A DNA stretch of 64,000 bases from Anaerohalosphaeraceae bacterium (GCA_037479115.1 JBBFLK010000002.1:84040-148039); one strand, 5' to 3'. Positions 26,058 to 34,273 are shown, numbered from the stretch's first letter. The notes: generated by a model from the letters alone, not told the origin. Translations and numbers: made by a program.

Positions 26058-26686
26058 TCAATTTGTCCGGTTTTCTGCATCGCATTGACAAAATAAATCA
26101 GATTTTCCAGTTCCACCTCAAGATTAATGTTATTGATGATGACCCGTTCGGCCCCTCGCAGCTGAATCGGGGCAAAGTTGAGAATCCCCATGATTCCCGA
26201 GCGAATCATCAATTCGGAGACATGATGAGCAGCAACATCCGGTACAGACAGAATTCCGACCCGAATGGAGTTTTGCTTGACAAAATCGGCAAACTCCTCC
26301 AGCGGAAGAACCGGCGGGTCCGACTGCCGATGGATTTTTTCCGGGTCGATGTCAAAGGCCGCGACGATTTTAATTCCGCCCGATTCAAAGCCTTTGTACC
26401 GCATCAGGGCGGTTCCAATATTGCCGGCCCCCACTAAAACCACCCGCTGGAGCTCATTTTTTCCGAGGATTTCGAGGATTTTGGCAATCAGTTCATCGAC
26501 ACTGTAGCCCCCTCTTCGATTGCCCGTAATTCCAAAGAGGGAAAAGTCCTTGCGAACCTGAGAGGAAGTCACGCCAGCCGCATCAGCCAGATTGCCCGAA
26601 AAAACCTTCACGAAACCGAGGGCTTTCAGACGCTGAAGAGCGCTTTTATAACGCGACAATCGAATTATGCATTTCCTGTTCACCAT
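26054..26686 (-). CDS. rex: Redox-sensing transcriptional repressor Rex
   Basis: Rex senses the NADH/NAD+ ratio and represses genes of anaerobic metabolism when NADH is low. The N-terminal winged helix (about 1-75) has RLSRYKSALQRL and SSQVRKDFSLFG; the Rossmann domain has VGAGNIGTALMRYKGF. The C-terminal domain-swap helix (EVELENLIYFVNAMQ) is present. The length of 210 residues is standard. It is the first gene of the operon rex-kinase-ferredoxin-hydB-hydA-hydC-receiver, which makes NADH-responsive control of the hydrogenase likely. Half-sites matching its operator lie upstream of its promoter. Confidence 0.95.
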   Translation of the reverse strand: MVNRKCIIRLSRYKSALQRLKALGFVKVFSGNLADAAGVTSSQVRKDFSLFGITGNRRGGYSVDELIAKILEILGKNELQRVVLVGAGNIGTALMRYKGFESGGIKIVAAFDIDPEKIHRQSDPPVLPLEEFADFVKQNSIRVGILSVPDVAAHHVSELMIRSGIMGILNFAPIQLRGAERVIINNINLEVELENLIYFVNAMQKTGQIE

Positions 26687-26759
26687 GAACTTCCCCTTCT
26701 TTTCGTTTAGTTCTCCAAAAATAACATTTATGTTTCCGTACTTCTCATTACTTTATATA

Positions 26760-26787
26760 AATATAAAATGATTAAAAAAGAAGTCAA
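26760..26787 (-). promoter_or_regulatory. Promoter of the rex/hydrogenase operon
   Basis: On the minus strand TTGACT (26782-26787) and TATATT (26760-26765) are 16 bases apart in AT-rich DNA, about 75 bases before rex. Confidence 0.65.
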
Positions 26788-26793
26788 GAATAT

Positions 26794-26832
26794 TTGATAT
26801 TTTTTTCACAATAAATTTTGACCTTTTCACAA
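26794..26832 (-). promoter_or_regulatory. Two candidate Rex operators
   Basis: Site 1 is TTGATA-N6-TCACAA (26794-26811) and site 2 is TTTTGA-N5-TCACAA (26816-26832), against the known Rex consensus TTGTGA-N6-TCACAA. One half of each is perfect and the other imperfect. They abut the -35 of the rex promoter, which suggests autoregulation. Confidence 0.5.
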
Positions 26833-26856
26833 ATAAAAGATAATCGTATCTTTTAT
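26833..26856. repeat. AT-rich inverted repeat between zwf and rex
   Basis: ATAAAAGATA and TATCTTTTAT are perfect 10-bp arms with an ATCG spacer, 14 bases past the zwf stop and beside the Rex half-sites. It could be a weak zwf terminator or a second operator. Confidence 0.65.
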
Positions 26857-26869
26857 AAGGACTTATCAG

Positions 26870-28411
26870 TTATAAATGATTCCAGGAGTGCCCTGTTTTT
26901 TGAATGAGCTGTTCGGCAGGCAAGATTGTGGATGTTCCGGATTTGTAAACAAATATATCTTCTTTTTGTGACTCCCAGCTCTTTAAAACAGGTTCAAGAA
27001 GCTGCCATGCCAAAAAAATACTGTCTTGACGTGTAAAAAGCGTTTGGTCGCCAACCAAACAATCCAGAAGCAAGTGCTGATAGGCCTCCGGCATTTGAAA
27101 CCCAAAGATTCCTTGGTAATCAACCGCCATTTCAAGCATCGCAAGGTCCAGTTTTGAACCCGGTCTTTTGGCCTGAAACTGCAGAAAGATACCTTCCTGC
27201 GGCTGAATCTGAAATCTGAGTATATTCGAGGGGTTGGTTGTCGAACCCGCTTGCCGAAAGAGAAGGTGAGGAACAGGCCGGAAATAAACGACAATCTCGG
27301 TCAGCTTTCGCGGAAGACGTTTGCCCGTTCGCAAATAAAAGGGGACTCCGTTCCAACGCCAATTCTCAATCAGGATTCGAGCCGCCACAAACGTCTCCGT
27401 CATGGAGTCCGGCCGGATGCCTTTCTCCTCCCTGTACCCGCAAACAGCTTTGCCGTTAATCTCTCCGGGACCGTATTGTGCACGGACCACAGAAGGATTC
27501 AGAGGTTCCGCAGACAAAGGAGCAATCGACCGCAGCACTTTGGCCTTTTCATCCCGAACGGCCTCAGCACTCAGCGAACTGGGGGGCTCCATAGCAACCA
27601 GAGACAAAATCTGGAGCATGTGGTTTTGGAACATATCCCGCAGCGCCCCCGTCTGGTCATAATAGCCCCCTCGATGCTCAACGCCGATAGACTCAGCGAT
27701 GGTAATCTGGACATGGTCGATATAATTGCGGTTCCAGATGGGCTCAAACAGACTGTTGGCAAACCGAAAAACCAGTATGTTCTGAACCGTATCTTTACCG
27801 AGATAATGATCCAGCCGATAGATTTGCGATTCATGAAAACAGCGATGCAGAACCCGCTCCAGCTCTGCTGCAGAGGCCATATCTGTTCCGAACGGCTTCT
27901 CCAGAACCAGCCGTACCTGCTGAAACCGTCCTGAGGAGGCCGGACAAGCCAGTTTGGTTTCCGCCAGCCGTTCAACGATTGGTTTGACCACATTCGGCGG
28001 CACAGCCAGATAAAACAAACGCACCCCCTCGATATTGAAGCGGCTGTCCAGGTCTGTCATACGTCGGTGAAGTGCCTCATAAAGGTCTTTGGACTGATAA
28101 TCCCCCGCCGCATAAAAACACCGCTGCAGAAAAGCGGTCTTAGAAGAAACCTTGCCGGCCGTTTCCACTGGGAGATTTTTCTCAATGCCCGCCCGAAAGG
28201 ACTCATCGGACATCGGGGTCCGTCCGCAGCCGAGCAGATAAAAGGACTGACTCATCAGGCCGGAGGAAAAAAGGGCGTACAGACTCGGATACAGTTTCCG
28301 ATGGGCCAGGTCTCCGGAGGCCCCAAAGACAACAATGGAAGAAGGACCGGCGGCGGTTTCTACGCAGAAAACAGGGCCGCTTTCCTGAAGTTTGGGAACA
28401 ATTTTTTTCAT
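26870..28411 (-). CDS. zwf: Glucose-6-phosphate 1-dehydrogenase
   Basis: First oxidative step of the pentose phosphate pathway, giving NAD(P)H. The dinucleotide loop is VVFGASGDLAHRKLYP, the substrate motif is RLDHYLGKD with the catalytic His, and the EKPFG strand and QILSLVAMEPP region follow. The length of 514 residues is normal. The ATG at 28411 (MKKIVPKLQ, with GGGGGAAG ahead) is preferred; an upstream start at 28456 would begin inside the rubredoxin terminator. It sits between the oxygen-defence/Nqr genes and the rex operon, and may feed reductant to the peroxide-reduction chain. Confidence 0.95.
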   Translation of the reverse strand: MKKIVPKLQESGPVFCVETAAGPSSIVVFGASGDLAHRKLYPSLYALFSSGLMSQSFYLLGCGRTPMSDESFRAGIEKNLPVETAGKVSSKTAFLQRCFYAAGDYQSKDLYEALHRRMTDLDSRFNIEGVRLFYLAVPPNVVKPIVERLAETKLACPASSGRFQQVRLVLEKPFGTDMASAAELERVLHRCFHESQIYRLDHYLGKDTVQNILVFRFANSLFEPIWNRNYIDHVQITIAESIGVEHRGGYYDQTGALRDMFQNHMLQILSLVAMEPPSSLSAEAVRDEKAKVLRSIAPLSAEPLNPSVVRAQYGPGEINGKAVCGYREEKGIRPDSMTETFVAARILIENWRWNGVPFYLRTGKRLPRKLTEIVVYFRPVPHLLFRQAGSTTNPSNILRFQIQPQEGIFLQFQAKRPGSKLDLAMLEMAVDYQGIFGFQMPEAYQHLLLDCLVGDQTLFTRQDSIFLAWQLLEPVLKSWESQKEDIFVYKSGTSTILPAEQLIQKTGHSWNHL

Positions 28412-28433
28412 TCGCCGCTTCCCCCGGCCGTTC

Positions 28434-28470
28434 CAAAGAAAAAGCCCCAAGAACACTTCTTAGGGCTTTT
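28434..28470 (-). terminator. Terminator after rubredoxin
   Basis: On the minus strand AAAGCCC-TAAGAA and TTCTT-GGGGCTTT form a stem with one mismatch and a 3-base loop, followed by TTTTTTCTTT. It separates rubredoxin and the upstream genes from zwf. Confidence 0.8.
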
Positions 28471-28485
28471 CTCGACACCCCGTCA

Positions 28486-28647
28486 TCAGCGAACTTCTTC
28501 AAATTCCTCTTTGCCGGCGCCGCATTCCGGGCAGACCCAGTCCTCCGGCAGGTCTTCAAAAGCCGTACCGGGCTGGACACCGTTCTCCGGGTCTCCCTTT
28601 TTCGGGTCATAAATATACCCGCACATCAGACAGCGATACTTTTTCAT
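28486..28647 (-). CDS. Rubredoxin
   Basis: A 53-residue iron-sulfur-free Fe(Cys)4 electron carrier. Both knuckles are intact, [10 protein letters not shown] and [11 protein letters not shown], with the aromatic core residues Tyr11, Tyr13, Phe30 and Trp37. In anaerobes rubredoxin passes electrons to flavodiiron proteins, rubrerythrin and other oxygen-reducing enzymes; FprA and two rubrerythrin-family genes lie on the same strand 5-9 kb upstream. AAGGGTG provides a ribosome-binding site seven bases before the ATG. A strong terminator follows, so it appears to end the nqr transcription unit. Confidence 0.96.
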   Translation of the reverse strand: MKKYRCLMCGYIYDPKKGDPENGVQPGTAFEDLPEDWVCPECGAGKEEFEEVR

Positions 28648-28677
28648 CGTAAACACCCTTTCGTATCAAAAACCCTA

Positions 28678-29133
28678 TTACTCAAAGAGAACCCGTACCA
28701 GGTCCTCCGGTTCCAAACGATAGGAAGCCCCCTTCCCTTCAAAAAACCCATGGGCCTCAATCAGGTGGATATTCAAATCCGACCAGACAATCTGGCGTCC
28801 CGTATCGAGGCGGCGGCAGACAGTCAGCCGCTTGGGAAAACGGCCCGGATGCGGCCACGGGCAAATCAGCCCCCCCTTCCATTCTTCACAGCGGACTTCA
28901 AATTTATCCTCTAATTGAACGGGATTGCCCAACGCAGCAGACGCTTTTTCCGTCAGCATCCGCATCCGCTCGGCAATCTGAGCCGCTGTTTTGCCCAGCC
29001 GTTCCAGACAGGCGGCATCCTCCCGAATCACTTCCTCCGGCGTGCGAGGGTCATCCCCCATAAACCCGCCGGCAGCGAGTTTGGAGCTTCGGAGCAGTTT
29101 CTCCAATTGAATGTCCGAAGGCGAACGTTTCAT
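28678..29133 (-). CDS. Conserved-looking hypothetical protein (151 aa)
   Basis: I do not recognise the family. The first half is helical with charged residues (RTPEEVIREDAACLERLGKTA, helices from about 30 to 70). The second half is beta-rich (DKFEVRCEEWKGGLICPWPH, LDTGRQIVWSDLNIHLIEAHGF). It has two isolated cysteines (VRCEEW and ICPW) plus one in VCRRL, no signal peptide and no membrane helix, so it is probably cytoplasmic. It lies between nqrF (10 bases) and rubredoxin (31 bases) on the same strand. The position suggests a link to Nqr or rubredoxin-dependent oxygen reduction, but the sequence itself shows no activity. Confidence 0.7.
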   Translation of the reverse strand: MKRSPSDIQLEKLLRSSKLAAGGFMGDDPRTPEEVIREDAACLERLGKTAAQIAERMRMLTEKASAALGNPVQLEDKFEVRCEEWKGGLICPWPHPGRFPKRLTVCRRLDTGRQIVWSDLNIHLIEAHGFFEGKGASYRLEPEDLVRVLFE

Positions 29134-29142
29134 ATCGTTTCT

Positions 29143-30246
29143 CTATGCGAATTTATCGTAATAAATCTTTTCGTCGGGTATCCCCATCTGCCGAAGAACC
29201 CGAATCGCCGCCTCAATCATTCCAGGGCCGCCGCACAGATACCCCTCCCAGCCGTCCAGCCGTTCAAAACTGCGCTGCACCGCTTCGGTCACCAGCCCGG
29301 TCTGACCGGACCAGCGGCTTTCGGGAGCCGGCCTGGCCACGACCGGCACAAAACGAAAGTTCGGCAGGGCCTGCTCAAACGCCTTCATTTCATCCAGCAG
29401 ACACAAATCCTCTGTGCGGTTTGCTCCGAAAAAGAAAACCGTCTGACGGCCGTCATCGGCATGTTTCATCTGCCAGAGGATGGAAACAAACGGCGCAATG
29501 CCGCTGCCGCCGGCGATAAACAGTTTCGGCGTCTGCGTATCCCGAAGATAAAAATCGCCGAACGGTCCGGTGAACGAAACAGGGTCTCCCTCGCGAAGAT
29601 ATTCAAAGCACCAGGTGGTGCAGATGCCTTTCGGAACGCGGCGGATAATCAAATCAATCCGTCGATTCTCGAGCGGATCGGAGGCGATGGAATACGCCCG
29701 CATCACTTCTTCCCGGCTGCCTTTATAAGGCGGACAGCGAAGCTGAACATACTGGCCGGCCGTAAATGGAATCGTATCCGGCTCTGTCAGTTCAAAGGTA
29801 AACCGCTTCATATCATAGGTCAGGTCTTCGATACGGCTGCATCGGGCCTGATACTGGCGCACCCGAAAGAGCTCCTCCGGAATCTCAATCGCCAGCGGCC
29901 CGCGCACTTTGACCTGGCAAGACAGCCGGACGCCGGCCTGCTGCTCCTGTTTGGTTAAAAGAGGCGTTTCCGTAGGCAGGAGCGGCCCCCCTCCTTCGAG
30001 GACCTTCACTTTGCACACGCCGCAAGTGCCCCGGCCGCCGCAGGCGCTGGGAATAAAAATCTTCTTTTCCTGCAGCGACGATAAAAGCGATTTTCCGCCT
30101 TGAACCGTCTCTTTGCGGGAACCGTTAATCATCACTTCACAGGAACCGTAGTTTAAAATCAGCCCCTCACAAACAACCAGAATCAGCGTCAAGAATGCTG
30201 CCGTTGAGCTGACCGCCAGAACATCCCGGATAATCTCAAGCACCAT
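29143..30246 (-). CDS. nqrF: Na+-translocating NADH:quinone reductase subunit F
   Basis: The NADH-oxidising subunit. One N-terminal membrane helix (about 8-30), then a 2Fe-2S domain with CGGRGTCGVC and a distal Cys in RLSCQV, then the ferredoxin-reductase part with the FAD motif RAYSIAS, the NAD motif GGSGIAP and CGGPGMIEAA near the end. The length is 367 residues, slightly shorter than the roughly 405 of Vibrio NqrF. This subunit distinguishes Nqr from Rnf. Its start overlaps the nqrE stop by one base. It follows nqrB, C, D and E in the usual order. Confidence 0.95.
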   Translation of the reverse strand: MVLEIIRDVLAVSSTAAFLTLILVVCEGLILNYGSCEVMINGSRKETVQGGKSLLSSLQEKKIFIPSACGGRGTCGVCKVKVLEGGGPLLPTETPLLTKQEQQAGVRLSCQVKVRGPLAIEIPEELFRVRQYQARCSRIEDLTYDMKRFTFELTEPDTIPFTAGQYVQLRCPPYKGSREEVMRAYSIASDPLENRRIDLIIRRVPKGICTTWCFEYLREGDPVSFTGPFGDFYLRDTQTPKLFIAGGSGIAPFVSILWQMKHADDGRQTVFFFGANRTEDLCLLDEMKAFEQALPNFRFVPVVARPAPESRWSGQTGLVTEAVQRSFERLDGWEGYLCGGPGMIEAAIRVLRQMGIPDEKIYYDKFA

Positions 30247-30845
30247 CAGGACAGCACCCCCGTAAAACCGATAAACGCCAGCGCCATCAGGCCGGCGATA
30301 ATCAGAGTAATTCCAGGTCCCTGAAGCCCCGCCGGCACACGGGACTCATTAAACCGCTGGCGAATTCCCGCCATGGCCAAGATGGCCAGAAGCCAGCCCA
30401 ACCCGCTGCCGAAACCGTATCCAATCGTCACAATCAGGGAATACTCGCGGATGACCATAAAAAGCGAGGCCCCCAGAATCGCACAGTTAACCGTAATCAG
30501 CGGCAGAAAAATGCCGAGATTCTGATAGAGCCGAGGCGAGAACCGGTCCAGAATCATCTCGACCACCTGCACAAACGCCGCAATGATGATAATAAACAGG
30601 ATGAACCGGAAAAACTCCAGTCCCAGCGGAACCAGAATCCAGTGATAGGCCATCCAGTTCAGCAGACAGGTAAACGTCATCACAAAAACCACCGCCCCGC
30701 CCAGCCCGGCGGCGGTTCGCACTTCGCGGGATACGGACGTAAACGGGCACATCCCCAAAAACGTCGTCAGCAGGATGTTGTTGGTAAACACCGCCGCAAA
30801 GCAAACCACAACCGCCTGCCAGAGTTCCGCGCCAAGACCGTTCAT
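30246..30845 (-). CDS. nqrE: Na+-translocating NADH:quinone reductase subunit E
   Basis: An integral membrane subunit with six helices (199 residues, standard length). The mid-membrane Cys residues that hold the intramembrane iron centre shared with NqrD are in TTFLGMCPFTS and TVNCAILGAS. The protein belongs to the RnfA/NqrE family. Its start overlaps the nqrD stop by four bases and its stop overlaps nqrF. Confidence 0.95.
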   Translation of the reverse strand: MNGLGAELWQAVVVCFAAVFTNNILLTTFLGMCPFTSVSREVRTAAGLGGAVVFVMTFTCLLNWMAYHWILVPLGLEFFRFILFIIIIAAFVQVVEMILDRFSPRLYQNLGIFLPLITVNCAILGASLFMVIREYSLIVTIGYGFGSGLGWLLAILAMAGIRQRFNESRVPAGLQGPGITLIIAGLMALAFIGFTGVLS

Positions 30846-31465
30846 TTTTTAACCTCCCTGGGCCGAATCGACCGGCAGGCCCAAATGACACAAGCCAGCA
30901 CAAAAAACCCGCCCGGCGGCATCACCATAATAATCCACTTATCCCAATGCGTGGAAAAATACGGCAGCGGCCAGCCGCAGAAGGTTCCCATCCCCAGCCC
31001 TTCCCGAATGACCGCAATCCCAAGCAAAACGGCGGAATACCCCAACCCGTTAAAGAACCCATCCCAGAAGGCCGGACCCGGCGGATTCGAACCGGCAAAG
31101 GCCTCGCAGCGGCCCATCACGATGCAGTTGGTGATAATCAGCCCCACATATGGGCCCAGACTGCGGCTCATATCCGGCCAATAGGCCTTCAGGACCACAT
31201 CCACAATAATCACATAGAAGGCTATAATCAGCGTCTGCACCATCATTCGGATATTCCGGGGAGTCCAGCTGCGCAGCAGTGAAACCGTCCAGCAGCTTAA
31301 GGCCGTTACGAGCGTCAGAGCCGTACACATCACAAAGGTGTTCAGCACCAGATTGGTCACGGCCAGCGTACTGCAAATCCCCAGAATCTGGCGAAAGATA
31401 GGGTTATCCTTCCAGAGCCCATCGCGAATGATTTCCTGCATGGGTTTGACCGAAGCCGTTTTCAC
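30842..31465 (-). CDS. nqrD: Na+-translocating NADH:quinone reductase subunit D
   Basis: Membrane subunit with about six helices, 207 residues. The paired Cys positions expected for the NqrD/NqrE iron centre are in NTFVMCTALTLV and IITNCIVMGRCEAFA. It belongs to the RnfE/NqrD family. The stop of nqrC and the start of this gene overlap by four bases, and the same is true at its 3' end with nqrE, so the whole block is translationally coupled. The C-terminus carries a short basic tail. Confidence 0.95.
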   Translation of the reverse strand: MKTASVKPMQEIIRDGLWKDNPIFRQILGICSTLAVTNLVLNTFVMCTALTLVTALSCWTVSLLRSWTPRNIRMMVQTLIIAFYVIIVDVVLKAYWPDMSRSLGPYVGLIITNCIVMGRCEAFAGSNPPGPAFWDGFFNGLGYSAVLLGIAVIREGLGMGTFCGWPLPYFSTHWDKWIIMVMPPGGFFVLACVIWACRSIRPREVKK

Positions 31466-32073
31466 AATCGCCCCTCCCTGCGCATCGCATCCAGCCAGTC
31501 TTTCAGCTGTTCATTCAAAATCGCCTCCAGACGCACACAGGTCTGTGTGGCTCCGCTGATGGCGTGCACCTGCCCTTCCGACAAAACCGTCCCCTCCGGC
31601 TTCAGCTCCAGCAGCAGCCCCTGCGAGCGAAGCCGCAGCCCCTCAAACTGACGGCGGAAAAACGGCTCCACAATCCGGGCCCCCAAGCCCGGGGTTTCAT
31701 TGACCTCATAAAAAGCCAGCCCCAACAGCTTTTGACCGTCCGGAGAAACGGCGGCAACTCCCTTGATGGGAGCCCAGAATCCTTTCCCTTCAAAAGGCAG
31801 AGCAAAACCGGCAAGGACACCGTCTTTTTTATAAACCCAGGCCTTCCCATATTCCGGGTTCTGAGCGAAATGCTCCTGAAACAGCCGGTTGACCTCGGCA
31901 TCCGTTTTATAGGAGAAGTTTCCGAAAGCCGTCAAAACCGCCTTTTCAAAAGCCAAACGTTCATTGGCCAGAACGCGCGTCTGCGTTCCCCGGGCAAACC
32001 CGATAATCAGCGTGCTGAAAAACGCTGTAATCAGAAACATATAACCGACGGCATAGAAAGAGCGGGAATTCAT
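31462..32073 (-). CDS. nqrC: Na+-translocating NADH:quinone reductase subunit C
   Basis: Single N-terminal membrane helix (about 10-28) and a periplasmic FMN-binding domain. The flavin attachment motif is SGATQTCVRLEAIL, close to the family SGATxTS, with Thr the likely site of covalent FMN. The length of 203 residues is shorter than the roughly 257 of Vibrio NqrC. It overlaps nqrB (4 bases) and nqrD (4 bases). Covalent FMN needs the transferase ApbE, for which no gene is seen here. Confidence 0.93.
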   Translation of the reverse strand: MNSRSFYAVGYMFLITAFFSTLIIGFARGTQTRVLANERLAFEKAVLTAFGNFSYKTDAEVNRLFQEHFAQNPEYGKAWVYKKDGVLAGFALPFEGKGFWAPIKGVAAVSPDGQKLLGLAFYEVNETPGLGARIVEPFFRRQFEGLRLRSQGLLLELKPEGTVLSEGQVHAISGATQTCVRLEAILNEQLKDWLDAMRREGRL

Positions 32074-33131
32074 ACAGCCGCCTCCTGAACCGGTTTTCTT
32101 CGCTGCTGCCAGGCATTGACCGCCACATCCAGAATCGGAGCAAACATATTGCCCAGCAGAATCGAAAACATCAGACCGCCGTTAAAAATGGAAAAGTTTC
32201 GAATCACCAGGGTACAGGTCCCAATGAGAATCCCATAGATAATTTTGGCCGGTTCCGTACGCGGCGAGGTGACAGGGTCTGTCGCCATAAAAAAGGCACC
32301 GAACAAAAAGCCCCCTCCGAGAACGGCCATCATCGCTCCAGGCACCGGCTGAACACCCAGTTGATACAGAATTTCATTTAGAACTGCGTAGGAGCCGACC
32401 GTTGAGAGGATGACGGTCCGGCTGGCTGTTTTGGTGACAAAGAGATACAGCCCCCCTATCAAAATCAGCAGGGCACTGGTTACCCCCGCCGAACCGCCGA
32501 TTCGCCCGAAGAAAAGCCCTTTGAATATCGTCCATTTGGAGACGGTCACGGTTTGTTTTTCGTCGATGAGAAAAGGAATATCTCCAGCCGGCTCGGTCCA
32601 GGTCCCCAGCTGAATCCTGCCGGCTTTTTTATGAGCCATCGGAGTGGCACTCGTGACGGCCGATACGCCGTCCGGCCCGACGGCGGTTGTCCATTGCAGC
32701 AAGGCCCCAAGCGGCCCCTGTGCCGGCGGCGCCCAGATGCCGGTCATTGCCACAGGAAAACAGACATAGACAAAACAGCGTCCGGCCATGGCGGGATTAA
32801 AAAAATTCCTGCCGAATCCGCCGAAAACCTCCTTGCTAAAAATGACCGCAAAGGCCATCCCGACCGCCAGCACATGCCAGCCCACAGTCGGCGGCATAAT
32901 CAGAGTAAAAAGAACTGCGGTAACAAAGACCGCTTCGCTGACGGGCTCGTTTCGGCGGCGGCAGAAAAGCCATTCGAGGGAAAAACCCCATACGCAGCAG
33001 AAGGCCGCCATCGCGACAATTCGAAAACCGAAATAATACCAGCCGCCCAGCAGACAGGGCACCAGCGCCAGCAGCACTTTTCGCATCGCCGGCTGCCTGC
33101 GGAGCCAAGACTGTCGGGCCTGCGGGGTCAT
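32070..33131 (-). CDS. nqrB: Na+-translocating NADH:quinone reductase subunit B
   Basis: Membrane subunit of the RnfD/NqrB family with about nine to ten helices and a flavin attachment site in GVSAVTSATPM (Thr in the SAT motif). The FGGFGRNFFNPAMAGR loop is typical of the family. It is 353 residues against about 415 in Vibrio, mostly through a shorter N-terminus. In known Nqr operons nqrA precedes nqrB, but here the gene before it is a rubrerythrin-like protein and only 46 bases separate them. The overlapping starts with nqrC indicate one transcript. Confidence 0.94.
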   Translation of the reverse strand: MTPQARQSWLRRQPAMRKVLLALVPCLLGGWYYFGFRIVAMAAFCCVWGFSLEWLFCRRRNEPVSEAVFVTAVLFTLIMPPTVGWHVLAVGMAFAVIFSKEVFGGFGRNFFNPAMAGRCFVYVCFPVAMTGIWAPPAQGPLGALLQWTTAVGPDGVSAVTSATPMAHKKAGRIQLGTWTEPAGDIPFLIDEKQTVTVSKWTIFKGLFFGRIGGSAGVTSALLILIGGLYLFVTKTASRTVILSTVGSYAVLNEILYQLGVQPVPGAMMAVLGGGFLFGAFFMATDPVTSPRTEPAKIIYGILIGTCTLVIRNFSIFNGGLMFSILLGNMFAPILDVAVNAWQQRRKPVQEAAV

Positions 33132-33177
33132 CGGATGTCTCTTGCCTCCCTGCCGCTGCGGATTTCAATCCGTTCTG

Positions 33178-33666
33178 CTACAAAGACTGGAGTTTGGCCC
33201 CCAGTGCCGTTACGTGGGACATCTCCTCAACAATAATTTTTTCAATTTTGTCTTTGCCGGATTTTGTCGGCACGAGCCCCTTGATGCCGACATAGAATGC
33301 AATGGAATCTTTTTCGGCATTGATTGCAATCTTCAGCAGCTCCGCCATTGACTCTTTTCCGGTCAGTTTTTCCATCGGGCCGGCCTTGCCTTCTGTGCCG
33401 TGGAAATCCGCCATCGTCTTGAGGTATTGAGCCGCTTCGCCGTCCGGATCATAGACAGCCGTATCTTTTTCTGAAGGCGACAAGTCCTTCCGCATCAGCG
33501 CGAAGGTCTTCTCATGCCCCTCTTCCATGACCGCCAGGTCCAGCAGCATCTTTTTCAAATCCGGTTTGGCGGCCTTGCCGGCTGCTTCCCGATAAAACCG
33601 AGCCGCATTGCTCTCAATTCGCTCTGCAATTTCAAAAATCTCGTCCGCATTAAAAGTGATGGCCAT
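33178..33666 (-). CDS. Rubrerythrin-like ferritin-fold protein
   Basis: Four-helix ferritin-like protein (162 residues) without a rubredoxin domain. Diiron ligand motifs are ESNAARFYREAA, MEEGHEKTFA, NAEKDSIAFYV and EEMSHVTALG, that is, Glu/ExxH pairs in two halves separated by a long linker (GKAGPMEKLTG). The family is linked to peroxide reduction or iron handling. The start at 33666 (MAITFNADEI) follows GGGAG by ten bases. It lies 4 bases after the ferritin stop and 46 bases before nqrB, forming a bridge between the oxygen-defence genes and Nqr. Confidence 0.87.
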   Translation of the reverse strand: MAITFNADEIFEIAERIESNAARFYREAAGKAAKPDLKKMLLDLAVMEEGHEKTFALMRKDLSPSEKDTAVYDPDGEAAQYLKTMADFHGTEGKAGPMEKLTGKESMAELLKIAINAEKDSIAFYVGIKGLVPTKSGKDKIEKIIVEEMSHVTALGAKLQSL

Positions 33667-33670
33667 AAGT

Positions 33671-34168
33671 TTAGTCTCCCGCACCACGCTGTCCCATTTC
33701 CTTATCGAGCATATAAAGGCCGCCTTTGCTGTCCTGAACCATTCTGATTTTCGCCAAAATCAGTTCCGCAGCGGCTTCCTCTTCCACCTGTTCGCTGACA
33801 AACCACTGGAGAAACACGCCGGCGGCATAATCTTTCTCCTGGGCAGCCGTTTCGACCAGTTTATGAATCAAAGCGGTCACATGCCGTTCATGCTTGAGCA
33901 CCTCTTCAAACATCTTTAGCAGAGATTCCCAGTCGGTCGGGGGAGCGGCAATGGCCCCCAGTTTGACCCGCCCGCCGCGCTCCACAATATGATGGTAAAA
34001 CTTCATCGCATGGGTCATTTCTTCCTGGGCCTGGGCCCGCATCCAGTGAGCAAAACCGGGCAGCTGCATCTCCTCGAGGGCGGCTGACATCGACCAGTAC
34101 AGGTAGGCTGAATAAGTTTCTGCGGCCAGCTGTTCATTAAAGGCCTTTTCGATTGCCTTGGAAATCAT
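33671..34168 (-). CDS. ftn: Ferritin
   Basis: Bacterial non-haem ferritin (165 residues), an iron store that also limits Fenton chemistry. Ferroxidase-centre residues are in NEQLAAETYSAYLYW, QAQEEMTHAMKFYHH and WFVSEQVEEEAAAELI. The ATG at 34168 has a GGGGAGAT Shine-Dalgarno nine bases upstream; an in-frame start at 34252 would lie upstream of the promoter -10 and is rejected. It has its own promoter in the 105-base gap after fprA, and is followed by the rubrerythrin-like gene. Confidence 0.94.
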   Translation of the reverse strand: MISKAIEKAFNEQLAAETYSAYLYWSMSAALEEMQLPGFAHWMRAQAQEEMTHAMKFYHHIVERGGRVKLGAIAAPPTDWESLLKMFEEVLKHERHVTALIHKLVETAAQEKDYAAGVFLQWFVSEQVEEEAAAELILAKIRMVQDSKGGLYMLDKEMGQRGAGD

Positions 34169-34224
34169 AACTATCTCCCCTTTTGCTTGTGTTCCGTTTC
34201 CACAGACCGCTTTTCTGTGCTGAT

Positions 34225-34252
34225 ATTGTACAGCCGTCTGTTTTTTTTGCAA
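34225..34252 (-). promoter_or_regulatory. Promoter of ftn and downstream genes
   Basis: On the minus strand TTGCAA (34247-34252) and TACAAT (34225-34230, five of six) are 16 bases apart. The leader is about 50 bases. It would allow ferritin, the rubrerythrin-like gene and nqr to be expressed apart from perR. Confidence 0.55.
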
Positions 34253-34273
34253 TCTGTTGTTTTTCTTTTTGGT

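Noticed and set aside
28412..28456. Extended zwf start.
   Set aside because: The extension begins inside the rubredoxin terminator and adds a sequence unlike any G6PDH.
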